Shown here one piece after another: positions 10,082 to 21,036 of a DNA stretch of 64,000 nucleotides. Source of the stretch: Polymyxa betae (Eukaryota; Endomyxa; Phytomyxea; Plasmodiophorida; Plasmodiophoridae); the NCBI GenBank assembly GCA_003693705.1, contig RBZT01000954.1:1-64000 (forward strand). Direction: 5' to 3'. How positions within the stretch are numbered: position 1 is the stretch's first letter; every line of letters starts with the position of its first letter. The notes beneath the pieces are model-generated. The model saw nothing but the letters and a program-made list of their open reading frames with translations, had not been told where the DNA came from and ran no database searches. A program made the position numbers and the translations under genes.

Positions 10082-11485
10082 ATGTATGGCGATCAGCATC
10101 GGATGGCGTCGTCTTCTTCAATTGCTTTCGTCGCTCGGTTCGCCCGGGCTCTAAAAGAACTGAACACAGCCTCGAAACCGCAAATATCTTCCCTGACCAT
10201 GATCGCCGGCGACGAACCTCATTTGTCACCTCAGATTGTCGATATGTTATCTGATGAACTCCTCAGGGTACTAAAATATAACTTAATCACACCATTGTAT
10301 TATCAAAACTTCGTTTTTGTGCTCCTTAAGCGCTGTGGGCCATTAACGAAGTTTTGCAGTGAAACAGTAATCGACTGGATTAGTGGATAGCTCTGAAGAT
10401 CACAATAATAGCCAATCCATTACTTCATTATGTTTTTTGGCTCATAGCGCTCTTGGAATGGATGCAAAACTTGGACAGATTGATGCTTTTTGTTTGTTGC
10501 TGATTTATTTATTTGTAGCGGCCCCCAACTGATCGCCTTCCTGTCCTCTACCTAATGGATTCCATCGTGAAGAACATTGGCGGTCATTTCGTATCTCTAT
10601 TCGCTCCTCGCCTGCCTCTCCTGGTTTTATCTACCTTCGACGAAGTCCCTCCCCGTCATCCCATTCAAAACTCTATAATAAGATTGGTGGATTCATGGCG
10701 CCAGGCTCGTTCTTTTCCGCCCGAAGTGGTGTTTGATATCAAGAGAAAACTTCTGGAGCCGCCTCCTCCTAAGGCTCCTATCATGCATGTACCTTCACAT
10801 AGTCTCCCGCCACCAATCAAGCATATACAGCCGCCTCCTACCAAACGAGTTCGTCATATGCCACCATCAGCTCCTCAAGCTATAGCCCCAGCTCCAGTTA
10901 TTCATCAGATATCTGCACCTCCTCCAGAGCCAATTACACAATCTCCTGATTTCTCAAGTGAATCTTTAAGGCAACCTCCTGCTGCGGCTGTAGCCGCTCT
11001 ATACACTGCACTTCCATTGCAATGCGAATATTGTGCCCTGAGGATTGCCAACAAGGCAGATATGGCTGAGCATTTGGACTGGCACTTCAAAGAAAATCGC
11101 GAGGCGAAGCTGAGAGAAAAGTCTTCAAGATCACAGCACTGGTTTATGTCTTTAGAGGATTGGATTAAATGCTCAGGTGAAGATGAACGCGAGGCGCCTC
11201 CTTCTTTCTTTGACCAGGAGTTGGCGGCACAGGAAGCTGCCAGTACTTCCAAAAAGGGGTCAGAAACGGTTTGTCGCTGTGTACGTGAATTCTTCTCGCT
11301 TTATTGATAACATCCAGGTTGCCAGCGTTAAAGCAGACGATTCAAGGGCAAACTGTGCCAAATGTGGCGAGCCTTTCGAGAAATTCTGGGACGACAACAC
11401 AGAAGACTGGATGTTCAAAGAAGCAGTTGAAATACTCGAAGGATCCCCGTTTGTGCATTATTCTTGTTTAGATGAAAACAGATAA
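10082..11485 (+). CDS. PCF11: PCF11-like mRNA 3'-end processing factor
   Basis: 371 residues from three exons (10082-10267, 10519-11280, 11318-11485), exact codon sum. Residues 1-120 form a CTD-interacting domain (FVARFARALKELNTASKP, then ISSLTMIAGDE, then RLPVLYLMDSIVKNIGGHF). A Pro-rich linker follows. Near residue 245 a zinc-finger motif (CEYCALRIANKADMAEHLDWH) and a second C-x2-C/H-x-C-type region (NCAKCGEPFEKFWDD ... VHYSC) flank the last intron, as in PCF11. The family binds Ser2-phosphorylated RNA polymerase II CTD and bridges to cleavage factor I/II. The protein is shorter than yeast PCF11 (626 residues). The last intron is only 37 nt. Start chosen at MYGDQHRMASSSS, next to the CID; the inner ATG is possible. 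Confidence 0.85.
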
Positions 11486-11652
11486 AAGTGTATTTATAAA
11501 TTTCTTTGAACACATACTATAATTTGGCATTACAGCAGTGATCATGTGATTATCCAGCAGAAATGATGAACTGATGGTAAGTAAGCGTTTTTAATCCGAG
11601 ATCTTACACGGATCCCTTAATCATCAAAATATAGCACAGGATTGTGCAGAGC

Positions 11653-12307
11653 ATGAGTAAAACCCCCACTCGTCGACTTAGTGGTCAGGATCGCCTGTGC
11701 CTGATTACTGTTGGGACAACAAAGTTTGACGCTCTGATCGAGGCCATTGATGCCAACTGCGATGCTGTCCTGGAAGCGCTTCGTAAGCGCGGCTTATGTC
11801 GTCTTCAGATTCAGATCGGACGCGGCTCTGTATTCCCACAGCGACTCTTAGATACTGCAGCCAAATCGGGGTCGGTTTTTCATCAGATTCTTTGTTTACA
11901 AGACATTTCAGAAATTCATTTAACAAAACCTTTTTTCCACTGCGTTGCCAGATTTAAAGAGTTTCTGCAGGTTTCATGTTGAAGTATCAGACTTTATTGA
12001 CGGTATTGATGAAGTAATTGGGACATGTGGGTTGATCGTAAGCCATGCAGGAGCCGGTACCATTTTGGAAGCACTTCGCGCCCAAAAACCACTTATTGTG
12101 GTCGTGAATACAACACTTATGGACAATCACCAGGTGGAATTGGCAACTCACTTAGCTGAGAACCAGCATCTTTATGCGACAACTGTCAATAACATCATTG
12201 ATGCTCTGGACAAAGCTGATCTGAAATTTCTCCGACCTTTGCCTACATCTAATGCTCATACATTCGCCCGTCATTTTGACTCAGCTATGGGGTTTTCTGA
12301 TCCATAG
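11653..12307 (+). CDS. ALG13: ALG13-type UDP-GlcNAc transferase subunit
   Basis: 184 residues from two exons (11653-11870, 11971-12307), exact codon sum. Signature segments: LCLITVGTTKFDALI at the N-terminus, LQIQIGRG, then GLIVSHAGAGTILEAL and PLIVVVNTTLMDNHQVELA, all typical of the GT28 C-terminal-type fold of ALG13. With membrane partner ALG14 it adds the second GlcNAc to dolichol-PP-GlcNAc on the cytosolic face of the ER. Length is close to the yeast protein (202). ATG chosen at MSKTPTRR. Confidence 0.9.
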
Positions 12308-12407
12308 CATAGCATCGATAATTAAAATCCAGATCCATAACTTGCGCATTATGCTTTATTACTACTTACAGTATGAGATGCAGAAATGGGTATGAGATAA
12401 TGACTGA

Positions 12408-15400
12408 TCAGAATACTGTGCCATCGCTGCGAATGTGGATTGGAGGTGAACTGTCAGTTCTCATCCTGGCAGCGATAATGCGCCCAGCGCGCCAAGTCCC
12501 ACCTTCCAAAACTTTGGGCAACGGAAGTTCCGTTTCTGATAGCTTGAAATGCTGCAAATACTTTGATTGATACAACCATCACACAGGAAAGAATTTACCT
12601 TGCGGACAGCCTCTGCGACCAGATCAATTAAGCACACGGTGCATGCCCGCCATTCAATGACCAATTCAGATCCGACATCGAAATAATTTCCAAGCGTAGA
12701 GGGATTGCGAGGCATTAACACACCAGTATCGACGAATAAACCACCATTACGGTATTCAGCAAGACCAGTGACAAGATGCATGTGCTCGATCTATTCAGCA
12801 ATCAATCAATAAAATTTTCCAAAAGATAGTGGCTCACTTGAATTCCGTTGTTAATTAGCGGCTCCATAATTGACAGCAACAGCCATTGGGAAAGCTTATG
12901 GAAAGGAACCAAATCGCTGCCTGGAACTTTAGTCTTTAGAGGATTATATGACCAGACATCCCCACGACGAACTCCAGAGAGTGTTGTCGGCCAAACAGAC
13001 TGCAAACCTTCAATCACAGCGCGCCTGAGATGATCATATCAAATTACAACAGTCAGATTGCAGCAATAATTGAGTACCAAAGTATGCGGATTGAAACATG
13101 ATTCTTTGCATCGACATGTCTCAGTACATAATCTACCACATTGCCTAATGACTCCCATTATATACAAACTTGGTTTGATAGATGTGAACGCGATACCGGG
13201 CCGACAAATTTCGGTGCCAAAATATTCAGGCGACGCATCCAGAGCATCCGCTAATCGATGTAGAAGGCCCAGTCGGCCGTTTACACCAACAAGCGGATTG
13301 CTTTTGGAGACTTGGAATCCTTTTTGAAGGGTAGAGATGTTTATGCGCTTTAACCCAACTGAGTTGACACGATGGCGTACTGCCTGTTTAGAGGAATTAT
13401 TTACTTGTGGTCTAACCCCGGGCAAGCTGGCTTACCTCATCACTTGAGAAGGTTCCTGAAACAAACATATCCAAAACTGCAGAAGCCAGGCCTTCCGATC
13501 TTACCTAATAGTCACATAAATCAAATGAAGATAGATCCAATAAACCTAACCCTAATATTGCCTTCAGAATCGACATACTTCCAATCATTTCCCGCTCCTG
13601 CGTCCAACAAAGAAGCCACTGTAATCAAATCGATCAGCCGCCGACTCTTTTCCCATTTGTCACAAGGCCAGTTCTCTAGCAGGTAGCATTGAGAAAGAGA
13701 GCAAGGATGAAAACAGTAAACCCTACCAGCCATTTGTTCAGCTAGATTGACTCCGTCGACCACGAAATGTCGCATGCGACCATGAAAAGGGATGTTGAGT
13801 TTCGGATACGTTTGTGAAATTGAAGCAACAACTTCGTTCACTGCTTTGGGAAGATTCTCTGTCAAGGTAATCTGCGTTAGTTCAAGCGAATAAAGCACAT
13901 TGAGATTTCATTACCCATATTTAGCTTGAAATGAATAAGACTATCCTTATGCGCTAGACTGAAAACGCGCTGACATCGCTCTCGAACGGCTTCCAGAGTT
14001 CGAATTTCAGCGTTGATATCACTGGCGCTAATAACATCGGTATGGTAACCAGCTGAAACTTTAGCAGTAATTTCAATCTGAAGCAATTAGAAAAAAGTCA
14101 GGCCATAGAAGTTCAGGAAACTTACTTGGGCAGACTCTGGAACCAGATCATCCGGAAGTGATATTCGTTGCATCACTTCGATTCCTGCAGATCTTATCGC
14201 ATCGTATTTATCACTGGACATTGACAGCAGCCAATCAATTCGGGTGATACCAAGCCATAGCAGGACATCTGGCATCAATTCCTGGAACCTAGAGAGAGTT
14301 TAAAACCTGATAGATGTCAAGATTCACTTCAACCTGGCATCCCGAACACCAGCGATCGATTCGGTTTGATAAAAATAGGTTTCCGCTCGGTCACCGCCTT
14401 GCTGCATCCTTCGTGCATTGTAGACCCGAAATTTTGTACCTGACTCCATTAAATGTGGACAGCATGAACCAGCTAATTTGTACATTCTCCAAGGGCTCGC
14501 CCTTCCTTTCGATAATAAGCAATGATACCAACACCTCCACGTTGAGCACATTCTACCGCACCCTATAGAAATTACAATTACCTCATATTTTGGAGCTTTA
14601 CAAAGCCTACTTGTATAGCGAAGATGAGGTAGGGCCTGCATGTGCAAATATCGGTTCCGAAGACATCACTTCCATTACATTCATCATGGCAACGGACTGC
14701 AACCTTAAAGGCATTTAGTGTTTAAGAGATGACAGCGATTGGTTAGACTTCAAACCTCAGTTCGTGGATCAGCGAGTTTATCAAGATTGCCAACAAAATA
14801 TAACGTCACTCCTCCGACAGGAACAAGATAGGATTTCAGCTGATGGAGAGTCTCAAATCAAGCAAGATCTGAAAAGATTGCGAATAACATACTTCTTCGT
14901 TCAAAATATTATTGTTCTGAGTATAACGAGCCAATTTCTCACGAACTAGCTTTTCGCTTAAGCCCAAGCGAGCCGTTAATCCTGGAATGTTCCACACGTG
15001 ATCGATGGCGCATTTGATACATTTAATGCCTCCGTCGTCACCAACAATGATGCCATCTCTAGATAACCCTAAAGCAATTATCTTACGTCACTGATCGATT
15101 CAGCCACAGCAATTGAACCAACTACCCTTCAGTTCTTCAAGGTACATTGTTGCAGTAGTAGCAGCAATTGTTGGGCGCTGTGACCACATTCCCCAAGGAT
15201 CAAACGACACAATCTGTCGCCAATGTCCTTGAACAGACGCCTTCTTTAGATGTGAATCCAGGCTCTCGATAAAAAATCTAATATATTCTGAAACAAGAGA
15301 GCATGAACAAGAAAAAGCTTACTCATCCTTCGACCTTCTCATATGGATAGCAGCAAGATCGTTGCCGGATTTTGCTTCCGCAAGAGCATGATAGGGCGAA

Positions 15401-15742
15401 TTCGCACCACCATAAAATCTAGGATTTCTGACTTAGCGAAGTAATTTTGGGAGGATGAGAAGCAAACCCAGCGAATCGACCTGATTCGAGGTCAGCATGA
15501 AGATCAGCAGCAGTATAGGCTGGATCAAAGAGTGGAGTGGAGGTCTTATTCATGAAGAATAGAAGAGATGTGAGAGTAGCGAGAGCCTCTAAAGGGTTAC
15601 TAGGTGTTACTGTATATAGAGTGCACTTATAGACACTGTCTATAGCGAGGGCAGCCCATTTGCAAAAAGGTCCTTCCGGAATGTTTTTGTTGTCTACTCT
15701 CCATACAACATCACCAAGTCTTTCAGCGATCCATGACTTCAC
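12408..15742 (-). CDS. URC1-URC4 fusion: GTP cyclohydrolase II-like + DUF1688
   Basis: The N-terminal half is a URC1/urg1-type GTP cyclohydrolase II homologue: SVRNPRFYGGANSPYHALA, SFDPWGMWSQRPTIAATTA, a zinc site of the form C-x10-C-x-C in DECNGSDVFGTDICTC, RKEGRALGE and FRVYNARRMQQGGDRAETY. It ends at ITAKVSAGYHTD. About ten residues later, in the same exon and frame, a DUF1688/URC4 (urg3) domain begins (RTLEAVRERCQRVF). It contains SRRLIDLITVASLLDAGAG, SKSNPLVGVNGR, LVPFHKLSQWL and EYRNGGLFVDTGVL, and ends at KVLEGGTWRAGR then RSDGTVF. Both proteins are known from the fungal URC uracil-degradation route. About ten exons on the minus strand. The first-exon start is unresolved: the upstream limit is a GTG at 15742, and the first ATG is at MNKTSTPLF. 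Confidence 0.85.
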
Positions 15743-16150
15743 GTCATATCTCGATCATTCGTCTAGAATCTGTAGCCGTTGTTTCACGTTATGATGAGAA
15801 AGGTATACTGTGATCAAGTATTATAGCCTACGATAACGACCATAGTCAAACTCACAACAGCCTGTTATGATGGCTGCTTTCCATTGCAATTGGTTATAGA
15901 ATACAGAGGCTCATCTTTATCATTCTCTGTGAATTTCAGTTCATTAGAGGTTCACTTTACAATTGTAGGTCTTTAATAATACTTGCAACGCGATGATGGT
16001 ATATCGGGTGCTAGATGTCATGAAGCCGAAAACGATTGTGCATTCTATCAGATATGTAAATGGTGCTGCTATTATTGAGATCGAATTTAGTACTGTACTA
16101 CCGGCTAAAACCGGCTTTCTGGAACAGGGTTCTACCCATAACCTTGTACA
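15743..16150. other. Divergent intergenic region, 408 bp
   Basis: Lies between the URC1-URC4 gene (minus) and the coiled/disordered gene (plus). I see nothing beyond AT-rich promoter-like sequence; a first exon of the URC gene could hide here. Confidence 0.4.
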
Positions 16151-18103
16151 ATGGCATCAACTAACCAGTTTGATATCCATTCTGAGGATTATGTCAAGAA
16201 CATGCGGATTCGTTTCCGCGAACAGGCAGCTCGTTTTTTGGAAGATGTTAGTTTTGATGTTGGGGCTGTACTTGCAAGAGATCTGTCTCTTCAAGACGAA
16301 GACACCAAAGTAGGTTTTGATTTTGCGTTCTAATTTTACAGTGAACCAACACTTCATGTGTAGAATAGACTATCTGAGTTACACAAAGGTCTTTCGGAGC
16401 AGGTTCAGCATATGCACAAAGTCATCAAGAAAGATAAAAGTATTCTGGTTGCGTCAACCGCTCATCGAGTAATTTTTAACAATAGAGACATAGCTCTAAT
16501 TCATTTCTCATAACTGTTTCAGCATAAAAAAGACATCCATTTCACACAGAATGAACTAAAAACACTCCAAGAAATAGCGAAACAAGAGGTAAGAGAATCT
16601 GTTTGCCTGCTTTTAAACATTCTCATCATTTCAGAACGACCCAAATGGGGTTGTTTCCATGTTTCTGAAGCGTCGGGAAGAAGGTGCTGCTCGTAACCGA
16701 TATAAAGAATTTGTGAAACGTGCTGAAGCCAAGTACTTCGAACATCGCCGAGACGGGCGTAAAGGCAAATTTGATTTCCGGCATGTGATTCGCGACTCGA
16801 TGCGTTTAAACACAAATCTCGCCCATTCTTCAGATAACAAGAAGGTCGATAATCATCTTTGCTTTTTGCTTTTTATTAAACGTGCTTGTAGCGTTCCAAA
16901 GCGAATCGTGTGCCAAAGCTTACAATGCCTGGTGAACAACACAGCAAGGAAGATCTCACGTTATCAGAAAAGAGTTCCGATCTAACTCGGTCTGAGGTTT
17001 CAATATCGCCGAATTCAGATCATCCGACTTCGATTCGATCGGCCCCGAACATGCTTTCAGCAAGGCTGGCTTCTTATAAATCAGCCAATCATTCAACTCG
17101 GTGGAAATGTCGAGATCAGCTAGACCCAGATTCTGAAGCGGTTAAAACTATAGTGAATGAATTAGCAGAAACAGTAGAACTTCTCCTCGATTTCGAGCAT
17201 CAACCATTCCATACTGCAGTACCTCCTCAGTACTCGTTTTACAAACAGAATGACACAATTGGAGATATTCAACCCGACCAAGCTGAAGAAGGCGAACCTG
17301 CTGTTGATGATGAAGATCGTAACGATGGCTATTATGGAATTTCTGGTGAACCTAACAGTAATATATCTGAAGATCAACCAGATCAACCAAATGATGATTA
17401 TGAACTTATGCAAAAGCTGGGGCGTTCTTTGAATGATGACGACGAAACAGTCGTCGATGATGAGATCATTGACGATAAAGCCTCTTCTAGATGCGATGAC
17501 GCAGAAGGAAGAATTGGAGTTGATGAGGCTAATGCATTTGAAGAAAGCAAAGAGTCAGCACATCATGAACTGCAGATAATGAATGCTGTTATAGAGAACA
17601 CTCTGAGCGATACTGAAGTCCAGGAGGTAATGCAAGAAGTTTTAACCGCCGAAATTCAGCCTGTTCTTGATGAGATCGACGAAGAGAAAGAAGACAGCAA
17701 TATCGATCACATGCAGTTTGAATTAGATGAACCGAAACCGATATCTGTTCTAGTAGAGAAATCTATGAAATCTGTTTCATCTCGAGGTCAATCAAATCAA
17801 TCCACTCAGCAACGATTTATGGCTCCGAAGAGCCTTCAAACCGAATCAACTCGGAGATGTCACAGGGTGAATCGTGAATCTACGACGACGATACCTCAAT
17901 ATCGCCGAACAGTAAGTTTGTTGAAGGAAACTGCTTGAGAATAGCCTGATCATGTTCTATAGGGTAATCGATCTCGGTCACCATGGCGACATCCAGAGCG
18001 GTTCCCTCAAATTCGAAATGTGAAATCTCGGCCACATTTCAAGAAGCAGCTGAAACCCTTAGCTCGTAATCAGTCGAACGTTAAATTACTCGATACAAAA
18101 TAG
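16151..18103 (+). CDS. Unknown helical and acidic disordered protein, 566 residues
   Basis: Six exons (16151-16309, 16364-16468, 16523-16588, 16635-16844, 16892-17911, 17963-18103), each with GT..AG borders, summing to whole codons. Residues 1-180 are helical and charged (VKNMRIRFREQAARFLEDV, HKKDIHFTQNELKTLQEI, GAARNRYKEFVKRAEAKYF). The long fifth exon codes an acidic, low-complexity region rich in Asp, Glu, Asn and Gln. The tail is basic (RSRSPWRHPERFPQIR, PHFKKQLKPLARN). No domain recognised. Charge layout (acidic middle, basic end) suggests a nuclear or cytoskeletal scaffold, but that is a guess. Confidence 0.75.
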
Positions 18104-18498
18104 TGGAATCGGAACAAACAGATAATAATCTAATAAATAACTGTTATGTACAGAATAGAGCATCATGCATTACATCGGGATTAGAAATTGCCATATAGCA
18201 CAAATACAATATAATTAACCGCTAATGCAGATTTAAATTCATATTGAAAACCCCATAACGGGAAAATTCATACTAGCGCAGAAGACGCCTCGATTTCATA
18301 GTTCTGTGCACGTATTTATAGATTTTTTAACCGATATTGACATGGTGAAGAGCTCAGTTGATGAATATGTGAATATATCGAGTTTAATAGAGTTGATGAT
18401 ATGGAGTTCGGAGTGATGTTTTGAGTCTTTCTGCGATCGCAGACCCGTGATCTATATACAGTAATAATAGCTGTTAGTATCACCATCTCATATTAGTC
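18104..18498. other. Intergenic, 395 bp, AT-rich
   Basis: 3' flank of the upstream gene and promoter of the RFC subunit gene. No ORF or repeat of note. Confidence 0.5.
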
Positions 18499-19830
18499 AT
18501 GAGTTTGCATTATGATCTAACTGGAAACCCGACCCTGCCTCTCGTTGACAAATATCGTCCAACCGACCTGGAACAGATCATTTCCCAGAACAACATTGTC
18601 CAGACTTTAACGAGATTGATCGAAGAACAGCGACTTCCACATTTGCTGTTTTATGGACCACCAGGTATCCAATTAGCAGCGATTCTATTTTGCCTTTGCA
18701 CTTAGCGAATGTTGAGATTGCTAAATGTCAGCTTGATCAGGAACCGGTAAAACTTCCGTTATTCTGGCCTGTGCTCGGAAGATGTATGGTGAAAAACGGA
18801 TGCATTCGATGGTGTTGGAGTTGAATGCGAGTGATGAACGTGGTATCGACGTCGTCAGAAATCAGATCAAGACATTCGCTTCGACGCAGCAGATTTTTTC
18901 AAGTGGTGTCAAGCTTGTCATTCTGGATGAGGTTTGACCCTATCTGTATTATTCTGTGCTGAATCTAATTATTCCATTCACCAGGCAGACGCCATGACAT
19001 CAGCCGCCCAATTCGCTTTACGTCGTATTATTGAGAAATATACCAAGACAACGAGGTCCTGCTTTCCAGGATAATCAAACGTTTTGCTGACTTCTATTAG
19101 ATTTTGCTTGATTGCAAACTATACAAATAAGGTTATTCCTGCATTACAATCCAGATGCACCAGATTCAGGTTCAGGGTTTTACATATCATTCTCAATTTT
19201 TAATTTTGCCCTTGTGTTGTTGTTCTTTCTCAGTAGTGCTCTAATCAATCTTTACAGGTTCGCTCCATTGTCTGATTCAGAAATTACGAGCAAACTCCAG
19301 GCGGTTGCAGAAGCTGAAAGAATCGATATCACATCTGATGGGATCGCCTCCATCATCGACCTAGCTCAGGGTGATATGCGTAAGGTCTTAAATACTCTAC
19401 AAACTGTATCTGCTGCATATGGACAAGTTACAAGTGAAAATGTTCATACTTGTACTGGAACACCTCGACCTGAAGATGTTGAGCAAGCTCTTTCTCATCT
19501 TTTAAACTCACCATTCGGTAAATTGGGTTGCCTCTGTCCAATTGCTGCATTGTAATACCTTCATCAGATGAAGCTCGCAAGGGAGTCGCTGCTATTATTC
19601 AAGAAAGAGGTTTGAGTTTAACAGACTTGATTTCACGTCTTCCACCTCTGGTTAGCGCTATCGATGATTTCCCAGCGCCGGTACTGGCGTATGCTTTATC
19701 TCAATTAGCCGATCTTGAGCAACGGCTATCTCAGGAGACCAATGATCGTATTCAGCTTACGACGCTGGTGTCATTGTTTGTAATTGTTCGCGATCGAACT
19801 CTACAGCATTTTCAGGAAAATGGTCAATAA
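18499..19830 (+). CDS. RFC3: Replication factor C small subunit (yeast Rfc3 / human RFC5 type)
   Basis: 339 residues from six exons (18499-18664, 18741-18931, 18985-19055, 19101-19169, 19258-19517, 19568-19830), exact codon sum. N-terminal [12 protein letters not shown], Walker A GPPGTGKT split by intron 1, [18 protein letters not shown], Walker B LDEADAMT, sensor region [17 protein letters not shown] and the SRC arginine-finger motif SRCTRFRF are all present. The [17 protein letters not shown] segment and the NASDERG form point to the Rfc3/RFC5 branch. The protein is part of the clamp loader that opens PCNA rings. Length matches yeast Rfc3 (340). Confidence 0.92.
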
Positions 19831-19906
19831 ACTGTCATTGTTCTGTTTTATAAACACAGCCATTTGCATAGCTTTCGCTGTACTACAAATTTCAAGACGC
19901 TTCCCA

Positions 19907-20863
19907 TTATTTCAAGTATTCAGCCATCTTTGTTTGAACCACAGATTCGAGCTTCTTGCTGTCTGCTGCAAAAGCACGGATTCCTTGGGCAAGCTTTTCA
20001 GTCGCCATCGGGTCTTCATTTAGCATCCATCGAAAGGTTTTCTCATCGACATGAATCTTTTCGATAGGCGCTTGTTTCGCCTGAGCTGGGTCAAGTTTCC
20101 TTTGAACAACACCTGATCCTTTTGACAGCTCCTCCAGGAACTTCGGGCCAATAGTCAATTTTTGGCATCCAGCTAGCTGCAAAATTTCGTCTTTGTTGCG
20201 GAAGCTGGCACCCATGACGATAGTTTTGTACCCAAATTTGGTGAAATACGTCCAAATATCACGAACAGATTTCACACCAGGGTCATCTTCTGGCTTGTAA
20301 TTTGACATATCGGTATTTGCTTTATACCAGTCTAATATTCGCCCAACGAAAGGTGACACTAAAGTAGCACCTGCTTCAGCTGCTGCAACAGCTTGACCGA
20401 GAGAGAACATCAGAGTCATATTGACATGAATGTTCTCTTTCTCAAGAATCTTAGCAGCTTGGACACCCTCCCATGTCGATGCAACTTTAATGAGGATTCT
20501 GTCAGAGGTAATCCCGGCTTCTTTGTAAAGCCCAATCAATTCTCTAGCCTTCTTAACTGTGCCTTTAACATCATATGATAGCCGAGCATCAACTTCCGTT
20601 GACACGACGCCGGGTACAATCCCCAGAATTTCAACACCAAAATTGACAGCAAGTTTGTCCATAGTTTTAGGTAAATCACCTTTTCCAAACAGAATCGCAT
20701 CTTGTACAAGATGTTTATATTCCGGCATTGAAGCGGCAGCGAGAAGCAAGCTGGGATTTGTGGTAGCATCCGTTGGCTTATACTCCTTGATGGCGTTAAT
20801 GTCACCAGTATCGGCGACGACAACGGTGCCCAATGCAATCAGCTGTTCAAGTTCCGACCTCAT
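19907..20863 (-). CDS. TAL1: Transaldolase
   Basis: Single intronless frame of 318 residues from ATG 20863. Landmarks: VVADTGD with catalytic Asp18, [25 protein letters not shown] with the Schiff-base lysine (Lys126), [11 protein letters not shown], and [14 protein letters not shown]. The non-oxidative pentose phosphate enzyme moves a dihydroxyacetone unit from sedoheptulose-7-P to glyceraldehyde-3-P in the cytosol. Length is standard for the class I eukaryote/enterobacterial type. Lack of introns among intron-rich neighbours is mildly unusual. It converges with the RFC gene, with 76 bp between stop codons. Confidence 0.97.
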   Translation of the reverse strand: MRSELEQLIALGTVVVADTGDINAIKEYKPTDATTNPSLLLAAASMPEYKHLVQDAILFGKGDLPKTMDKLAVNFGVEILGIVPGVVSTEVDARLSYDVKGTVKKARELIGLYKEAGITSDRILIKVASTWEGVQAAKILEKENIHVNMTLMFSLGQAVAAAEAGATLVSPFVGRILDWYKANTDMSNYKPEDDPGVKSVRDIWTYFTKFGYKTIVMGASFRNKDEILQLAGCQKLTIGPKFLEELSKGSGVVQRKLDPAQAKQAPIEKIHVDEKTFRWMLNEDPMATEKLAQGIRAFAADSKKLESVVQTKMAEYLK

Positions 20864-21036
20864 TATTGCTTATGATTGTACTAAGTGCGACCCTGACCAC
20901 AGATTTCTATAAAACCTGCGTCTCTGATATCAATAAATATACTAGAAGTAACTGGACTCTTCTAGACATTAATACATTCCATTCATCTCCTGTAGCCATT
21001 CAATATCAAGCAATTTCCAACACAGATTCAGTATGT

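Noticed and set aside
16151-18103. Named ciliary or centrosomal protein
   Set aside because: Charged helices alone do not justify a name; no diagnostic motif.
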